The position numbers and the translations under genes are program-made. Shown here piece after piece: positions 1 through 7,345 of a stretch of DNA of 64,000 bases. Origin of the DNA: DASXHZ01 sp036488085 (lineage in GTDB: Bacteria; Acidobacteriota; Thermoanaerobaculia; Gp7-AA8); contig DASXHZ010000076.1 in NCBI GenBank assembly GCA_036488085.1, positions 81,679-145,678 on the forward strand. Direction: 5' to 3'. Every line of letters begins with the position of its first letter. The stretch's first letter is position 1. Under the pieces are notes generated by a model. The model was given only the letters and a program-made list of their open reading frames with translations, had not been told where the DNA came from and made no database searches.

Positions 1-346
1 CGTCGATCAGCAGGTCGACGTCCGTGCGCGGCCGCAGCTCGGGTGAGTCGTAGACCGAATACGCGAGCGCCGTCCCTTTGGTCACGAGCGGAGTACCCGG
101 CAGGATGGCGAGCACTTCGCGCAGCGTTTCCGCCTGGATCGCCTCCAGCGCGGCGGCGCGCAATGCGTGGGTACGGAGCGCCGGGATCCCGCTCCAGCGA
201 AAGATGAGCGGCAGCATGCCGTGCTCATGGATCGCGTGAATCTCGTCGGCGGTCGCGTCGTCCGGCCACGGCGCCCGGCCGCGAAGCGGCTCGGCGAATC
301 GGACCGGAAACCGCGCTAGATCAGAGGTATCCACGGACCCCCGCAT
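1..346 (-). CDS. Nucleotidyltransferase family protein (partial, C-terminus outside window)
   Basis: Reading the minus strand from an ATG at 346 gives an open frame that runs off the left edge. The visible 115 residues include a KG-x-ALAYSVYD stretch followed by LRPRTDVDLLID at the edge. That pattern (lysine-glycine, then Arg...Asp-x-Asp-Leu-Leu) is the core of the NTP_transf_5 nucleotidyltransferase family, where the two aspartates bind metal. In-frame GTG at 334 is an alternative start. Substrate is unknown; members often sit with polysaccharide or antibiotic-modification genes, but the downstream context is not visible here. Confidence 0.65.
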   Translation of the reverse strand, partial: MRGSVDTSDLARFPVRFAEPLRGRAPWPDDATADEIHAIHEHGMLPLIFRWSGIPALRTHALRAAALEAIQAETLREVLAILPGTPLVTKGTALAYSVYDSPELRPRTDVDLLID

Positions 347-390
347 TCTCCGCGTAACGGCCTGTCGTTTGCTACTTCAGAAAGCAGAAC

Positions 391-573
391 ATGGCACTCG
401 TCATCACCTTAGCCGTCATCGCACTCGTCCTTCTCCTGGCCCTTGGGCTCGCTTACGTTCCGATGCGTCTTCTCCTCGGGCAGATGGCTCGAAACGTACG
501 GAGCTTCATCCAGCGCCAGCGCGAACGGCGTGCCGTGCGGCGCGGCACACCCGACCGGCGCAAACCAGCCTAA
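391..573 (+). CDS. Small single-pass membrane protein, hypothetical
   Basis: A 60-residue frame. Residues 1-30 form one hydrophobic helix (alternating Leu/Val/Ala, then MRLLLG), followed by a strongly basic tail rich in Arg. This is a common layout for small inner-membrane proteins with a cytoplasmic tail. No clear Shine-Dalgarno is present; the stop overlaps the end of the convergent TlpA-like gene by four bases. I do not recognise a family, and it may not be expressed. Confidence 0.4.
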   Translation: MALVITLAVIALVLLLALGLAYVPMRLLLGQMARNVRSFIQRQRERRAVRRGTPDRRKPA

Positions 574-1178
574 CTCTTCGCGTCGAGCGCTTTCGTCAGT
601 GCGGCGGTCAGCGTCGGATCGTCCATCGAGACGACGCCGAACTTCTTCCAGACGATCTGGCCCGACCGGTCGACGATCACCGACGTCGGCAATACCGACG
701 ACTGGAAGATTGTCGCGATCTTTCCGTCCGGATCGTACGCGATGGGATACGTCATCGAGTGCTGCGACACGAACTGCTTGACGCCGTCGGAGCCCGTATC
801 GTCGAGGCTGACGCCGACGACCTTGAAGCCGCGCGAGGCGTACTTCTGGTGCATCGACTGCAACTCCGGGATCTCGTAGCGGCACGGACCGCACCAGGTC
901 GCCCAGAGGTTCAGAAACACCACATTGCCGCGCTCCGCGGCGATGTCGAACTTCTTCCCGTCGAGCATAGCGGTCGTGTAGGCCGGCATCGCCTGACCGA
1001 CGTCGGCGGTCTGGCTCGCGGCGGACGCGGCGGTCTGCGTCGTTTGCGTCGTCGCCGTCGTCTGCGTCCGATCGTACCCGGACGCCTTTGCGGCAGCAGA
1101 AGTTTTCGGAGTCGTCGTCTCGTGCTTCGCGCACGCGAACGCGGTGATGATCACGGTCGCTAATATGAGCTTACGCAT
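570..1178 (-). CDS. TlpA-like thioredoxin-fold lipoprotein
   Basis: Predicted periplasmic thiol-disulfide oxidoreductase. The chosen start gives MRKLILA..., a lipoprotein-type signal ending TAFAC, so the protein is probably anchored at the membrane. After a Thr/Ala-rich linker the AhpC/TSA-Redoxin domain begins near residue 65 and carries the active site WCGPC in the sequence NLWATWCGPC, plus the cis-Pro region LPTSVIVD. An earlier in-frame ATG at 1199 overlaps the upstream stop (TGATG) and is possible, but it would bury the signal peptide. It lies directly downstream of the AhpD-like selenoprotein gene, suggesting a two-gene thiol-redox operon. Role in cytochrome maturation or peroxide defence cannot be decided here. 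Confidence 0.85.
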   Translation of the reverse strand: MRKLILATVIITAFACAKHETTTPKTSAAAKASGYDRTQTTATTQTTQTAASAASQTADVGQAMPAYTTAMLDGKKFDIAAERGNVVFLNLWATWCGPCRYEIPELQSMHQKYASRGFKVVGVSLDDTGSDGVKQFVSQHSMTYPIAYDPDGKIATIFQSSVLPTSVIVDRSGQIVWKKFGVVSMDDPTLTAALTKALDAKS

Positions 1179-1198
1179 GCTGCCCGCATTCTCCCCCA

Positions 1199-1738
1199 TC
1201 ACAGCCCTTCTCCCGGCCTCGTGGGCTCCATCTGCAACGCATCGTTCACCCGATTGAAATAGTTGAAAACGCCCGCCATCGCGGAGATCTCGACGATCTC
1301 ACCTTCATCGTAGTGCTCCCGCAGTCGCGCGAAGAGGGCGTCGTCGATGGAATGCGCATCGAGCGTCAACTGCTGCGCGTACGCGAGTGCCGCCTTCTCC
1401 GCGTCGGTGAACGGTCCGTTCTCGAAGTCGAGCAGCGCGTCCATCTGCTCGTCCGTCGCGCCATGCCGCGCAGCCTGCGCGGTGTGCGAGCGGTTTCAAT
1501 ACTCGCAGTGGTTGATGCGCGACACGAGCGTCGCGACCAGTTCCTTCGTCCGCACCGGAACGGTACCGGTGCCGGTGATCGCGTTCAGATGCGCCACCAT
1601 CGTCTTCAGGATTTCGGGGCGGTGCGCGTAGACACGGAACATGTTCGGGACGTTCCCGCGCAGCTTCGCGACATTCTCAAGAAGCTCCCGCGTTTCCCCC
1701 GTCGTCTCGTTCTTGTCGATCTTGGTCAGTCGAGCCAT
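1199..1738 (-). CDS. AhpD-like carboxymuconolactone decarboxylase family selenoprotein (in-frame UGA)
   Basis: A single frame of 179 codons interrupted by one TGA at 1496-1498. The frame reads HCEY-(UGA)-NRSH and then continues as a typical AhpD/CMD domain (TAQAARHGATDEQ..., FTDAEKAALAYA...). In this family the motif is C-x-x-C-x-x-x-H, so the UGA falls exactly on the second redox cysteine and the frame is intact on both sides. That is how Cys/Sec replacements look in thiol peroxidase-type selenoproteins. A 7-bp hairpin with a GGC loop lies 13 bases after the UGA (separate entry). Likely role: hydroperoxide reduction or thiol exchange together with the downstream TlpA-like protein. The alternative is a TGC/TGT to TGA nonsense mutation; no Sec machinery lies in the window to settle this. 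Confidence 0.75.
1466..1498 (-). promoter_or_regulatory. Candidate bacterial SECIS element after the in-frame UGA
   Basis: On the minus strand, 13 nt after the UGA (1496-1498), CCGCGCA (1482-1476) pairs perfectly with TGCGCGG (1472-1466) around a GGC loop. The apical loop starts 20 nt after the UGA and begins with G; both fit the bacterial SECIS model recognised by SelB. High local GC means a chance hairpin is possible. Confidence 0.6.
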
Positions 1739-1749
1739 GGCGCCATTAA

Positions 1750-1776
1750 AACAAAAAGCCCCGCTCTCGCGGGGCT
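1750..1776 (-). terminator. Rho-independent terminator after rplY
   Basis: On the minus strand AGCCCCGC, loop GAGA, GCGGGGCT is followed by TTTTTGTTTT. It lies 28 bases past the rplY stop and isolates rplY from the downstream AhpD-like gene. Confidence 0.9.
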
Positions 1777-1803
1777 TCTCTGCTTTCTGAGCTCGAAGTC
1801 CGA

Positions 1804-2460
1804 TTACTTCTCTTCCTCGGGCTTGCCCTTCTTGATGACCTCGGGCTCCGCCGCCGTAGCGACAGCGCCTTCGGCAGCCGGCGTCTCGACGACCTCAGCC
1901 TTCATGTGCGTGACGCCGACGACGATGCGCTCCGCGTCATCGAGGACCTTCACACCCTCTGCGACCTTCAGGTCGCGGACGTGGAGGTAGTCGTGGCTGC
2001 CGAGCGGCGTCACGTCGACTTCGATCGCATCGGGGATCGCGTTTGGGAGACACTCGATGTGAAGCTCGCGCAACTGCCAGTCGAGGATGCCGCCCTCCTT
2101 CACGCCGAGCGCGGTGCCATTGATGTGCACCGGAACGCTCGTGCGGATCACTTCATCCATCAGGACGCGGACGAAGTCGATGTGCGTCAGCCGGCGCGAG
2201 ATCGGATCGATCTGCAGATCCTTGATCATCGCGTGGCGCTGCTGGTCGGACCCGGTCATCTTCAGGAGGAAGATCGAACGAATACCGTGCTCGCTCTTCT
2301 GAATGAGCTCGCTGATGTTCTTGCGGTCGACTTCGATCGCTACCGGATCGCGGTGGCCGCCGTAGACGACCGCCGGCACCTTTCCGGCCGCGCGCAGCCG
2401 CCGCGCCACGTTCTTGCCGCCCTGTTCGCGGCGTGAAACTTCGAGACTCACCTCAGCCAT
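1804..2460 (-). CDS. rplY: 50S ribosomal protein L25/general stress protein Ctc
   Basis: A 218-residue long-form L25 (TL5/Ctc type). The N-terminal 5S-rRNA-binding domain (residues 1-95) has the hallmarks ARRLRAAGKVPAVVYGG and HIDF; the C-terminal beta domain (100-185) has VPVHINGTA...GVKEGGILDW; an acidic/Lys tail follows. It binds 5S rRNA in the central protuberance. Start ATG is backed by AAGGAG seven bases upstream. It follows prs on the same strand with a 64-base gap, the prs-rplY order seen in many bacteria, and is closed by a strong terminator. Confidence 0.97.
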   Translation of the reverse strand: MAEVSLEVSRREQGGKNVARRLRAAGKVPAVVYGGHRDPVAIEVDRKNISELIQKSEHGIRSIFLLKMTGSDQQRHAMIKDLQIDPISRRLTHIDFVRVLMDEVIRTSVPVHINGTALGVKEGGILDWQLRELHIECLPNAIPDAIEVDVTPLGSHDYLHVRDLKVAEGVKVLDDAERIVVGVTHMKAEVVETPAAEGAVATAAEPEVIKKGKPEEEK

Positions 2461-2524
2461 TGAGACACTCCTTCATGGAATCCGGAATCGGCATAAGTGC
2501 CGGGAAATCAGCAAAATTCCCCGG

Positions 2525-3469
2525 TTACATCTCGAACAGGGAGCTGACCGAATCCTCATGATGGATCCGTTTGAGCGCCTCGGCCAGCAGCTCCGCGATG
2601 GACAAGGTTTTCAGCTTCGGGCATTCCTGCTCCTTGTCCGCCGTCGGCATGCTGTTCGTCGCGACGACCTGCTGGAGCGCGGAGTTGTTGATGCGCTCGA
2701 CGGCCGGTCCGGACAGCACGGCGTGCGTACAGGAGGCGGAGATCGACTTGGCTCCTTTGCTCATCAGCGCCTCGACCGAGTGGATGAGCGTCCCGCCCGT
2801 GTCGATGATGTCGTCCACGACGAAGACGTTCCTTCCGTCGACGTCGCCGATGATGTTCATCACCTCGGTCTGATTCTTCGCGATGCGGCGTTTGTCGATG
2901 ATCGCCAGCGTGGCGCCGAGGCGCTTGGCGTAGGCGCGGGCGCGCTCGACGCCGCCTGCGTCGGGCGAGACGATCGTCAGATCGGGCAAGTCGAGCGCTT
3001 TCAGATGCTTTACGATCACCGGCGCCGCGAAGAGGTGGTCGACCGGGATGTTGAAGAACCCCTGAATCTGCGAGGCATGCAGGTCGAGCGTCAAAACCCG
3101 GTCGGCGCCCGCGGCCGTGATCAGGTCAGCCACCAATTTCGAGGTGATCGGGACGCGGGGCTTGTCCTTCCGGTCCTGCCGCGCGTATCCGTAGTACGGG
3201 AGCACCGCCGTGACGCGCCGCGCGCTGGAGCGCTTGAACGCATCCAGCATGATGAGCAGCTCCATCAGGTTGTCGTTCGCCGGCGGCGACGTCGGCTGGA
3301 TGACGAAAACGTCGGCGCCGCGCACGTTCTCGTCGATCTGCACGTACGTCTCCGCGTCGGCAAACGAGTAGAGCGAGGCGTGTCCCTTCTCGATGCCGAG
3401 GAGACCGCAGATTTCGTCGGTCAGCGCGGGATGAGCACGCCCGGAGAAGACCTTCAGCGGACCGTACAA
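2525..3469 (-). CDS. prs: Ribose-phosphate pyrophosphokinase
   Basis: Makes PRPP from ribose 5-phosphate and ATP for nucleotide, His and Trp synthesis. The 314-residue protein has the full-length class I layout: KVFSGRAHPAL at the N-terminus, YYGYARQDRKDKPR flexible-loop region, the DLHASQIQGFF metal-binding segment and the PRPP-binding loop VFVVDDIIDTGGT. The frame opens at a TTG (MYGPLKVF); no ATG/GTG is available before conserved residues. A TATAAT box ends nine bases before this TTG, so the message may be leaderless. Upstream lies the frameshifted Uma2 gene, downstream rplY. Confidence 0.96.
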   Translation of the reverse strand: MYGPLKVFSGRAHPALTDEICGLLGIEKGHASLYSFADAETYVQIDENVRGADVFVIQPTSPPANDNLMELLIMLDAFKRSSARRVTAVLPYYGYARQDRKDKPRVPITSKLVADLITAAGADRVLTLDLHASQIQGFFNIPVDHLFAAPVIVKHLKALDLPDLTIVSPDAGGVERARAYAKRLGATLAIIDKRRIAKNQTEVMNIIGDVDGRNVFVVDDIIDTGGTLIHSVEALMSKGAKSISASCTHAVLSGPAVERINNSALQQVVATNSMPTADKEQECPKLKTLSIAELLAEALKRIHHEDSVSSLFEM

Positions 3470-3478
3470 GCGCGGCGG

Positions 3479-3484
3479 ATTATA
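3479..3484 (-). promoter_or_regulatory. -10 box of prs (TATAAT), leaderless arrangement
   Basis: A perfect TATAAT on the minus strand ends nine bases before the prs TTG codon; transcription would start about at that codon. No good -35 hexamer is visible 16-18 bases upstream. The box lies in the 3' end of the neighbouring Uma2 frame. Confidence 0.55.
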
Positions 3485-4076
3485 CCGGGCTTCGTTGCCT
3501 AGACCGGAAGATCGGCCGGAAGATCGGCGTAAAGCGCCGCGACATCGATCGCCGGCCCGGTCGCGAGACGCACGTTCCCCTCGCGCACCTCGAAGTACCC
3601 CAGGTGTTCGATGGCGTGCGGCGGAAGATCTCGATCCTCGGTTCCTGGCTCACCAGAACATACTCTTGGAGCGAGGCGATCTGCTGGTAGTGCATCCACT
3701 TGTCGCCGCGATCGTCCTTCTCCGTGGTCGGCGAAAGGATCTCGACGAGCAGCAGCGGGTTCGTGACGGTCGTATGCACGGCATCGTCAGCGTCGTATTC
3801 AATCGGGCCGCAAACCATCGAGATGTCGGGATACGTTGCGCGTCCGGTCGCGGCGACGCGGACTCGCATGTCGGATGTAAAGACGGTGCCGGAGGCGGCC
3901 GTGTTTCCCATCGCGACGATCATTCGAGCGGCGAGGGCGCTGTGCCGTGCCGTCCCGCCAGACATCGCGAGAATTTCGCCCGCGTAGAATTCGTGTTTGG
4001 TCTCACTCTCACGTTCCAGCGTGAGGTAATCGGCGAAGGTGTATTGGTGAGGCGCCTGCGGAAGAGAAGCCGTCAT
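3480..4076 (-). CDS. Uma2 family (DUF820) endonuclease, C-terminal frameshift
   Basis: PD-(D/E)xK-fold protein of the Uma2 family. From ATG 4076 the frame shows HQYTFADYL, EFYAGEILAMSGG, then the catalytic core YPDISMVCG (Asp), LLLVEILSP (Glu) and DRGDKW (Lys). After RIEIFRR the frame loses the family pattern, while the neighbouring frame reads GYFEVREGN...IDVAALYADLP, the expected C-terminal strand and helix, stopping at 3499. The switch is at a run of four C (3598-3601): one base missing there restores the whole protein. So either a recent indel or a sequence error; the catalytic residues are unaffected. GGAG precedes the start; tRNA-Arg lies just upstream. Confidence 0.75.
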   Translation of the reverse strand: MTASLPQAPHQYTFADYLTLERESETKHEFYAGEILAMSGGTARHSALAARMIVAMGNTAASGTVFTSDMRVRVAATGRATYPDISMVCGPIEYDADDAVHTTVTNPLLLVEILSPTTEKDDRGDKWMHYQQIASLQEYVLVSQEPRIEIFRRTPSNTWGTSRCARGTCVSRPGRRSMSRRFTPIFRPIFRSRQRSPV

Positions 4077-4107
4077 TGCTGCTCCGGACCCAGCGTACAG
4101 CTTTGTT

Positions 4108-4184
<77 letters not shown>

Positions 4185-4266
4185 CCGAGGTTGGTGGCGG
4201 CGATTCTAACCCGCATGAAGGGAGTTTCATTCGCGGCGGACGCGATCTTGCACGGCCGAAAGACGA

Positions 4267-5802
4267 ATGGCCGATCCGAAGGTGCTCATCGTGGGCGCCG
4301 GACCGACGGGACTGACGCTCGCCCTCTGGCTGACGAAGCTGGGGATTCCGATCCGGATCATCGACAAGCTGGCCGCCCCCGCTCCGTTCTCGCGTGCGCT
4401 CGGCGTTCAGGCGCGCACCCTCGAGCTGTACCTCCAGCTCGATCGTCGCGACGTCCATCTCGCGCGCGAGGTGGCCGAGAGCGGATTGAAGGTCGCGGGA
4501 GCCAATTTTTGGACCTCCGGACGGAGGGTCGCACACGTTCCATTCCGCGACATCGGCGAGGGTCAGAGCCCCTTCCCCTACGTCTTGATCTACGCGCAAG
4601 ACGCGCACGAGCGCCTATTGATCCGCCACCTCGAGCACGAAGGGATATCGGTCGAGCGCTCGACTGAGTTGATCCGGTTCGGCCAGCGGACGGACGGCGT
4701 GCGCGCCATTCTGGCGAAGGATGGGGTCGAAGAGAGCTGCGAGATCGCATTCATTGCGGGTTGCGACGGCGCGCGCTCCGCGGTGCGAGCAGCGACTGGG
4801 ACTTCCTTCGCCGGCGGAACGTATTCACGGCTCTTCTACGTCGCTGACGTCGATGCCACCGGGCCGCCCGTCGACAGCGACATACACATCGAGCTCGATC
4901 AGGCCGACCTCCTCGCGCTCTTTCCGATGGACGGCAAGAAACGCGTGCGCCTGGTCGGCACGATGCGCGACGACGCCGTGGAGCCGCAATTCGAAGACGT
5001 CAGCCGGCGAGCGATCGACCGCATGAAGCTGAACGTCGAGAAGGTGAACTGGTTCTCAACGTACCGCGTTCATCACCGCGTCGCCGGCCGCTTCCGGGAC
5101 GGCCGCGCGTTTCTTCTCGGCGATGCCGCGCACATCCACAGCCCCGTGGGCGCCCAAGGGATGAACACCGGCATCGGCGATGCCGTGAATCTCGCCTGGA
5201 AGCTCGCGGCGGTGATTCGAGGCGAGGCGGCGGAGAGTCTCCTCGATACCTACGAGAAAGAGCGGATCGCGTTCGCGCGCCGCCTCGTGCGCACCACCGA
5301 TCAAATCTTCACGTTTGCCAGCCGCCCCGGCCCGATCGCCGAACGAGTGCGAACTTCCATCTTTCCTCGGGTCGTTCCACTGCTCTTCCGTTCCCATCGA
5401 CTTCGCGCGTTCCTCTTCCACACCGTGTCACAACTGCAGATTCGGTATCGCCACAGCGCGCTCAGCGAGGGAAAGGCGGGTAAGGTTCACGGCGGCGATC
5501 GCCTGCCATGGGTGAAGATCTCGACGAGCGCCGATAACTTCGCGTTCGTTGCGACGCTCAGATGGCAGGTCCACGTCTACGGCGAACCTCGCGACGGCGT
5601 GGCAGAGGTCTGCTCGTCGCTGAACGTACCGTTGCATCGGTTCTCCTGGAACGACGACATGCGAGCTGCCGGCCTGCAGCGCGACGCCCTTTATCTCATT
5701 CGCCCCGACTCCTACGTTGCCCTTGCCGATTCGAAAGCGGATCCAAAGCGGTTGCGCGGCTACTTTGAACGCCGAGGGATCTCGGTCAGTAGTTCGCGGT
5801 AG
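4267..5802 (+). CDS. FAD-dependent monooxygenase (aromatic hydroxylase type)
   Basis: A 511-residue flavoprotein of the PheA/TfdB/UbiH family (FAD_binding_3). The N-terminus has the dinucleotide motif VLIVGAGPTGLTLALWL; the middle has the DG motif AGCDGARSAVR (about residues 163-173); the GD motif GRAFLLGDAAHIHSPVGAQGMN is near 280-300. A C-terminal thioredoxin-like tail (about 420-511) ends in SYVALAD, as in phenol hydroxylases. It would hydroxylate an aromatic or polyketide-like substrate using NAD(P)H and O2; the substrate is unknown. It is followed after nine bases by the fatty-acid/sterol hydroxylase gene, probably an operon. Confidence 0.9.
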   Translation: MADPKVLIVGAGPTGLTLALWLTKLGIPIRIIDKLAAPAPFSRALGVQARTLELYLQLDRRDVHLAREVAESGLKVAGANFWTSGRRVAHVPFRDIGEGQSPFPYVLIYAQDAHERLLIRHLEHEGISVERSTELIRFGQRTDGVRAILAKDGVEESCEIAFIAGCDGARSAVRAATGTSFAGGTYSRLFYVADVDATGPPVDSDIHIELDQADLLALFPMDGKKRVRLVGTMRDDAVEPQFEDVSRRAIDRMKLNVEKVNWFSTYRVHHRVAGRFRDGRAFLLGDAAHIHSPVGAQGMNTGIGDAVNLAWKLAAVIRGEAAESLLDTYEKERIAFARRLVRTTDQIFTFASRPGPIAERVRTSIFPRVVPLLFRSHRLRAFLFHTVSQLQIRYRHSALSEGKAGKVHGGDRLPWVKISTSADNFAFVATLRWQVHVYGEPRDGVAEVCSSLNVPLHRFSWNDDMRAAGLQRDALYLIRPDSYVALADSKADPKRLRGYFERRGISVSSSR

Positions 5803-5811
5803 GATTTGCCC

Positions 5812-6681
5812 ATGACGCAGCCGCCGCGGTTCGCGGCGGTGATCACAGCTGCCGTGATCGCCGTCGTCTTCGGCGTCATGCTGCTCCTCGAGCTGCGGCG
5901 CCCGTTGCGACGCTCCGTCGAGTCAAAAGCACGGCGTACGGTTCGGAATCTGACGACAGGAGCGACGGCGCTGGCCGTCGCGATCCTCCTAGAGACGCCG
6001 CTGTTAGTTCCCATCTCACGATGGACGATGCTGCACCGCGCCGGCTTGCTGAACGGGGTCTCGATGCCGGCGGCGGTTCAAACCGTCCTGTCGATCTTGC
6101 TGCTCGACTACACGCTCTGGTTCTGGCACTACGCGAATCATCGGGTGCCGTTCCTCTGGCGCTTCCATCTGGTCCATCACGTCGATCGCGACATGGACAC
6201 TTCCACGGCGCTCCGCTTTCACTTCGGCGAGCACGCGCTTTCGATGCTCTACCGCGCGGCGCAGATCGTCATCCTCGGCGCGACACCGTTCGCCGTCTGG
6301 ACGTGGCAGGTGATTCTCTTCGCGTCGATCCTCTTCCATCACTCGAACCTCGAGCTGCCGATCGCATGGGAGCGACGGCTCGTCCGCTTCGTCGTAACGC
6401 CGCGGATGCACGGCGTCCATCACTCCGACCAACTCAGCGAGACGAACAGCAACTGGTCGAGCCTCTTCTCATGTTGGGACTATCTCCATCGCACGATTTT
6501 GCTTGCAGTCCCACAGAATGAGGTGACCATCGGCGTTCCCGCCTATCGGACTGCGTCCGACGTGACGATCGGACGCATTCTCCTATTGCCGTTCGTGCGT
6601 CAGCGCAGCGACTTCCATCTGTCTGATGGAAGGATCAGCAATCGATCGCATGAAGATGTTCGCACCTCGCTCGCGGATTGA
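5812..6681 (+). CDS. Sterol desaturase/fatty acid hydroxylase family membrane protein
   Basis: Integral-membrane di-iron oxygenase of the FA_hydroxylase family. Hydrophobic segments lie near residues 8-28, 45-65, 75-95 and 140-165. The histidine clusters are HYANH, HLVHH, FHFGEHA, FHHSN and HGVHHSD, which ligate the di-iron centre. The ORF could begin at TTG 5806, but ATG 5812 is better: TAGGAT ends six bases before it. With the preceding flavin monooxygenase it suggests a small lipid or aromatic oxidation unit; substrate unknown. Confidence 0.88.
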   Translation: MTQPPRFAAVITAAVIAVVFGVMLLLELRRPLRRSVESKARRTVRNLTTGATALAVAILLETPLLVPISRWTMLHRAGLLNGVSMPAAVQTVLSILLLDYTLWFWHYANHRVPFLWRFHLVHHVDRDMDTSTALRFHFGEHALSMLYRAAQIVILGATPFAVWTWQVILFASILFHHSNLELPIAWERRLVRFVVTPRMHGVHHSDQLSETNSNWSSLFSCWDYLHRTILLAVPQNEVTIGVPAYRTASDVTIGRILLLPFVRQRSDFHLSDGRISNRSHEDVRTSLAD

Positions 6682-6811
6682 TTGCGAAAAGCGCCACGTG
6701 CGTCTCACTTAAGTGTCAGTAGAGAAATGACCGAAGAAACGCAAACGATCGGAAGAGAAGCGTGGTAACGTTCTTTCGTCCACCAAACCTCCAATTAGGA
6801 CTTCCATCGCG

Positions 6812-7345
6812 ATGAGCGTTGCGACGACTGAATCAGATCTCGCAGCGGCCGCCGAAGAACGTTTTCGTGCGGTCTACGAAGAGAACTTTGCCTTCCTCTC
6901 GAGCATCGCGATCAACAAGTTCCGGGTGCCGGATACGGAAGCCGAGACGCTGGCGCACGAGGTGTTTCTCACCTACCTGCGCAAGTCGGACACGATCGCC
7001 GATCTTCGATCGTGGCTGATCGGCGCGATCTGCCACGCGAGCCGGCACTACTGGCGCTCGAACCGTCGAATCGTCGATGCGGACCCGGAAGTCGACCTCG
7101 AGTACCCTGATCCCGCGTCGCGCGAGATCGTCGATGTCCTTACGAACCAGATCGCCGCGCGTCGAGTCCTCGAAGGTCTCACTCCGCGGTACCAGGAAAT
7201 CCTCCGCCTGCGATACTTCGCCGGTATGACGGTTCCGGAGATCGCGGCACACCTCGGCGTGAAGCCGAAGTACGCGCAGAAGTTGGTGTCGAAGTGCCTG
7301 AAGCGAGCCGAGAAGGCTTTTCACGAAAAAGGGATCGCGCGATGA
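6812..7345 (+). CDS. ECF-type RNA polymerase sigma factor
   Basis: A 177-residue sigma-70-family protein with region 2 (about 15-85: FLSSIAINKF..., EVFLTYLRK, LRSWLIGAICHASRHYWR) and region 4 (115-175: LEGLTPRYQEILRLRYFAGMTVPEIAAHLGV, a helix-turn-helix). Region 3 is absent, as in ECF factors. The stop overlaps the start of the following TPR gene (ATGA), so the two are translationally coupled; the TPR protein may modulate the sigma factor. A 130-base upstream gap probably holds its promoter, but I see no clear ECF-type -35/-10. Confidence 0.92.
   Translation: MSVATTESDLAAAAEERFRAVYEENFAFLSSIAINKFRVPDTEAETLAHEVFLTYLRKSDTIADLRSWLIGAICHASRHYWRSNRRIVDADPEVDLEYPDPASREIVDVLTNQIAARRVLEGLTPRYQEILRLRYFAGMTVPEIAAHLGVKPKYAQKLVSKCLKRAEKAFHEKGIAR

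Noticed and set aside
1199..1444. Two separate genes or a plain pseudogene for the AhpD halves
   Set aside because: The UGA is precisely at the redox-cysteine codon, the frame is kept, and a SECIS-like hairpin follows; selenocysteine explains all three, though nonsense mutation remains possible.
2414..3502. 362-residue plus-strand frame over prs
   Set aside because: Antisense to a full-length PRPP synthetase with all motifs.
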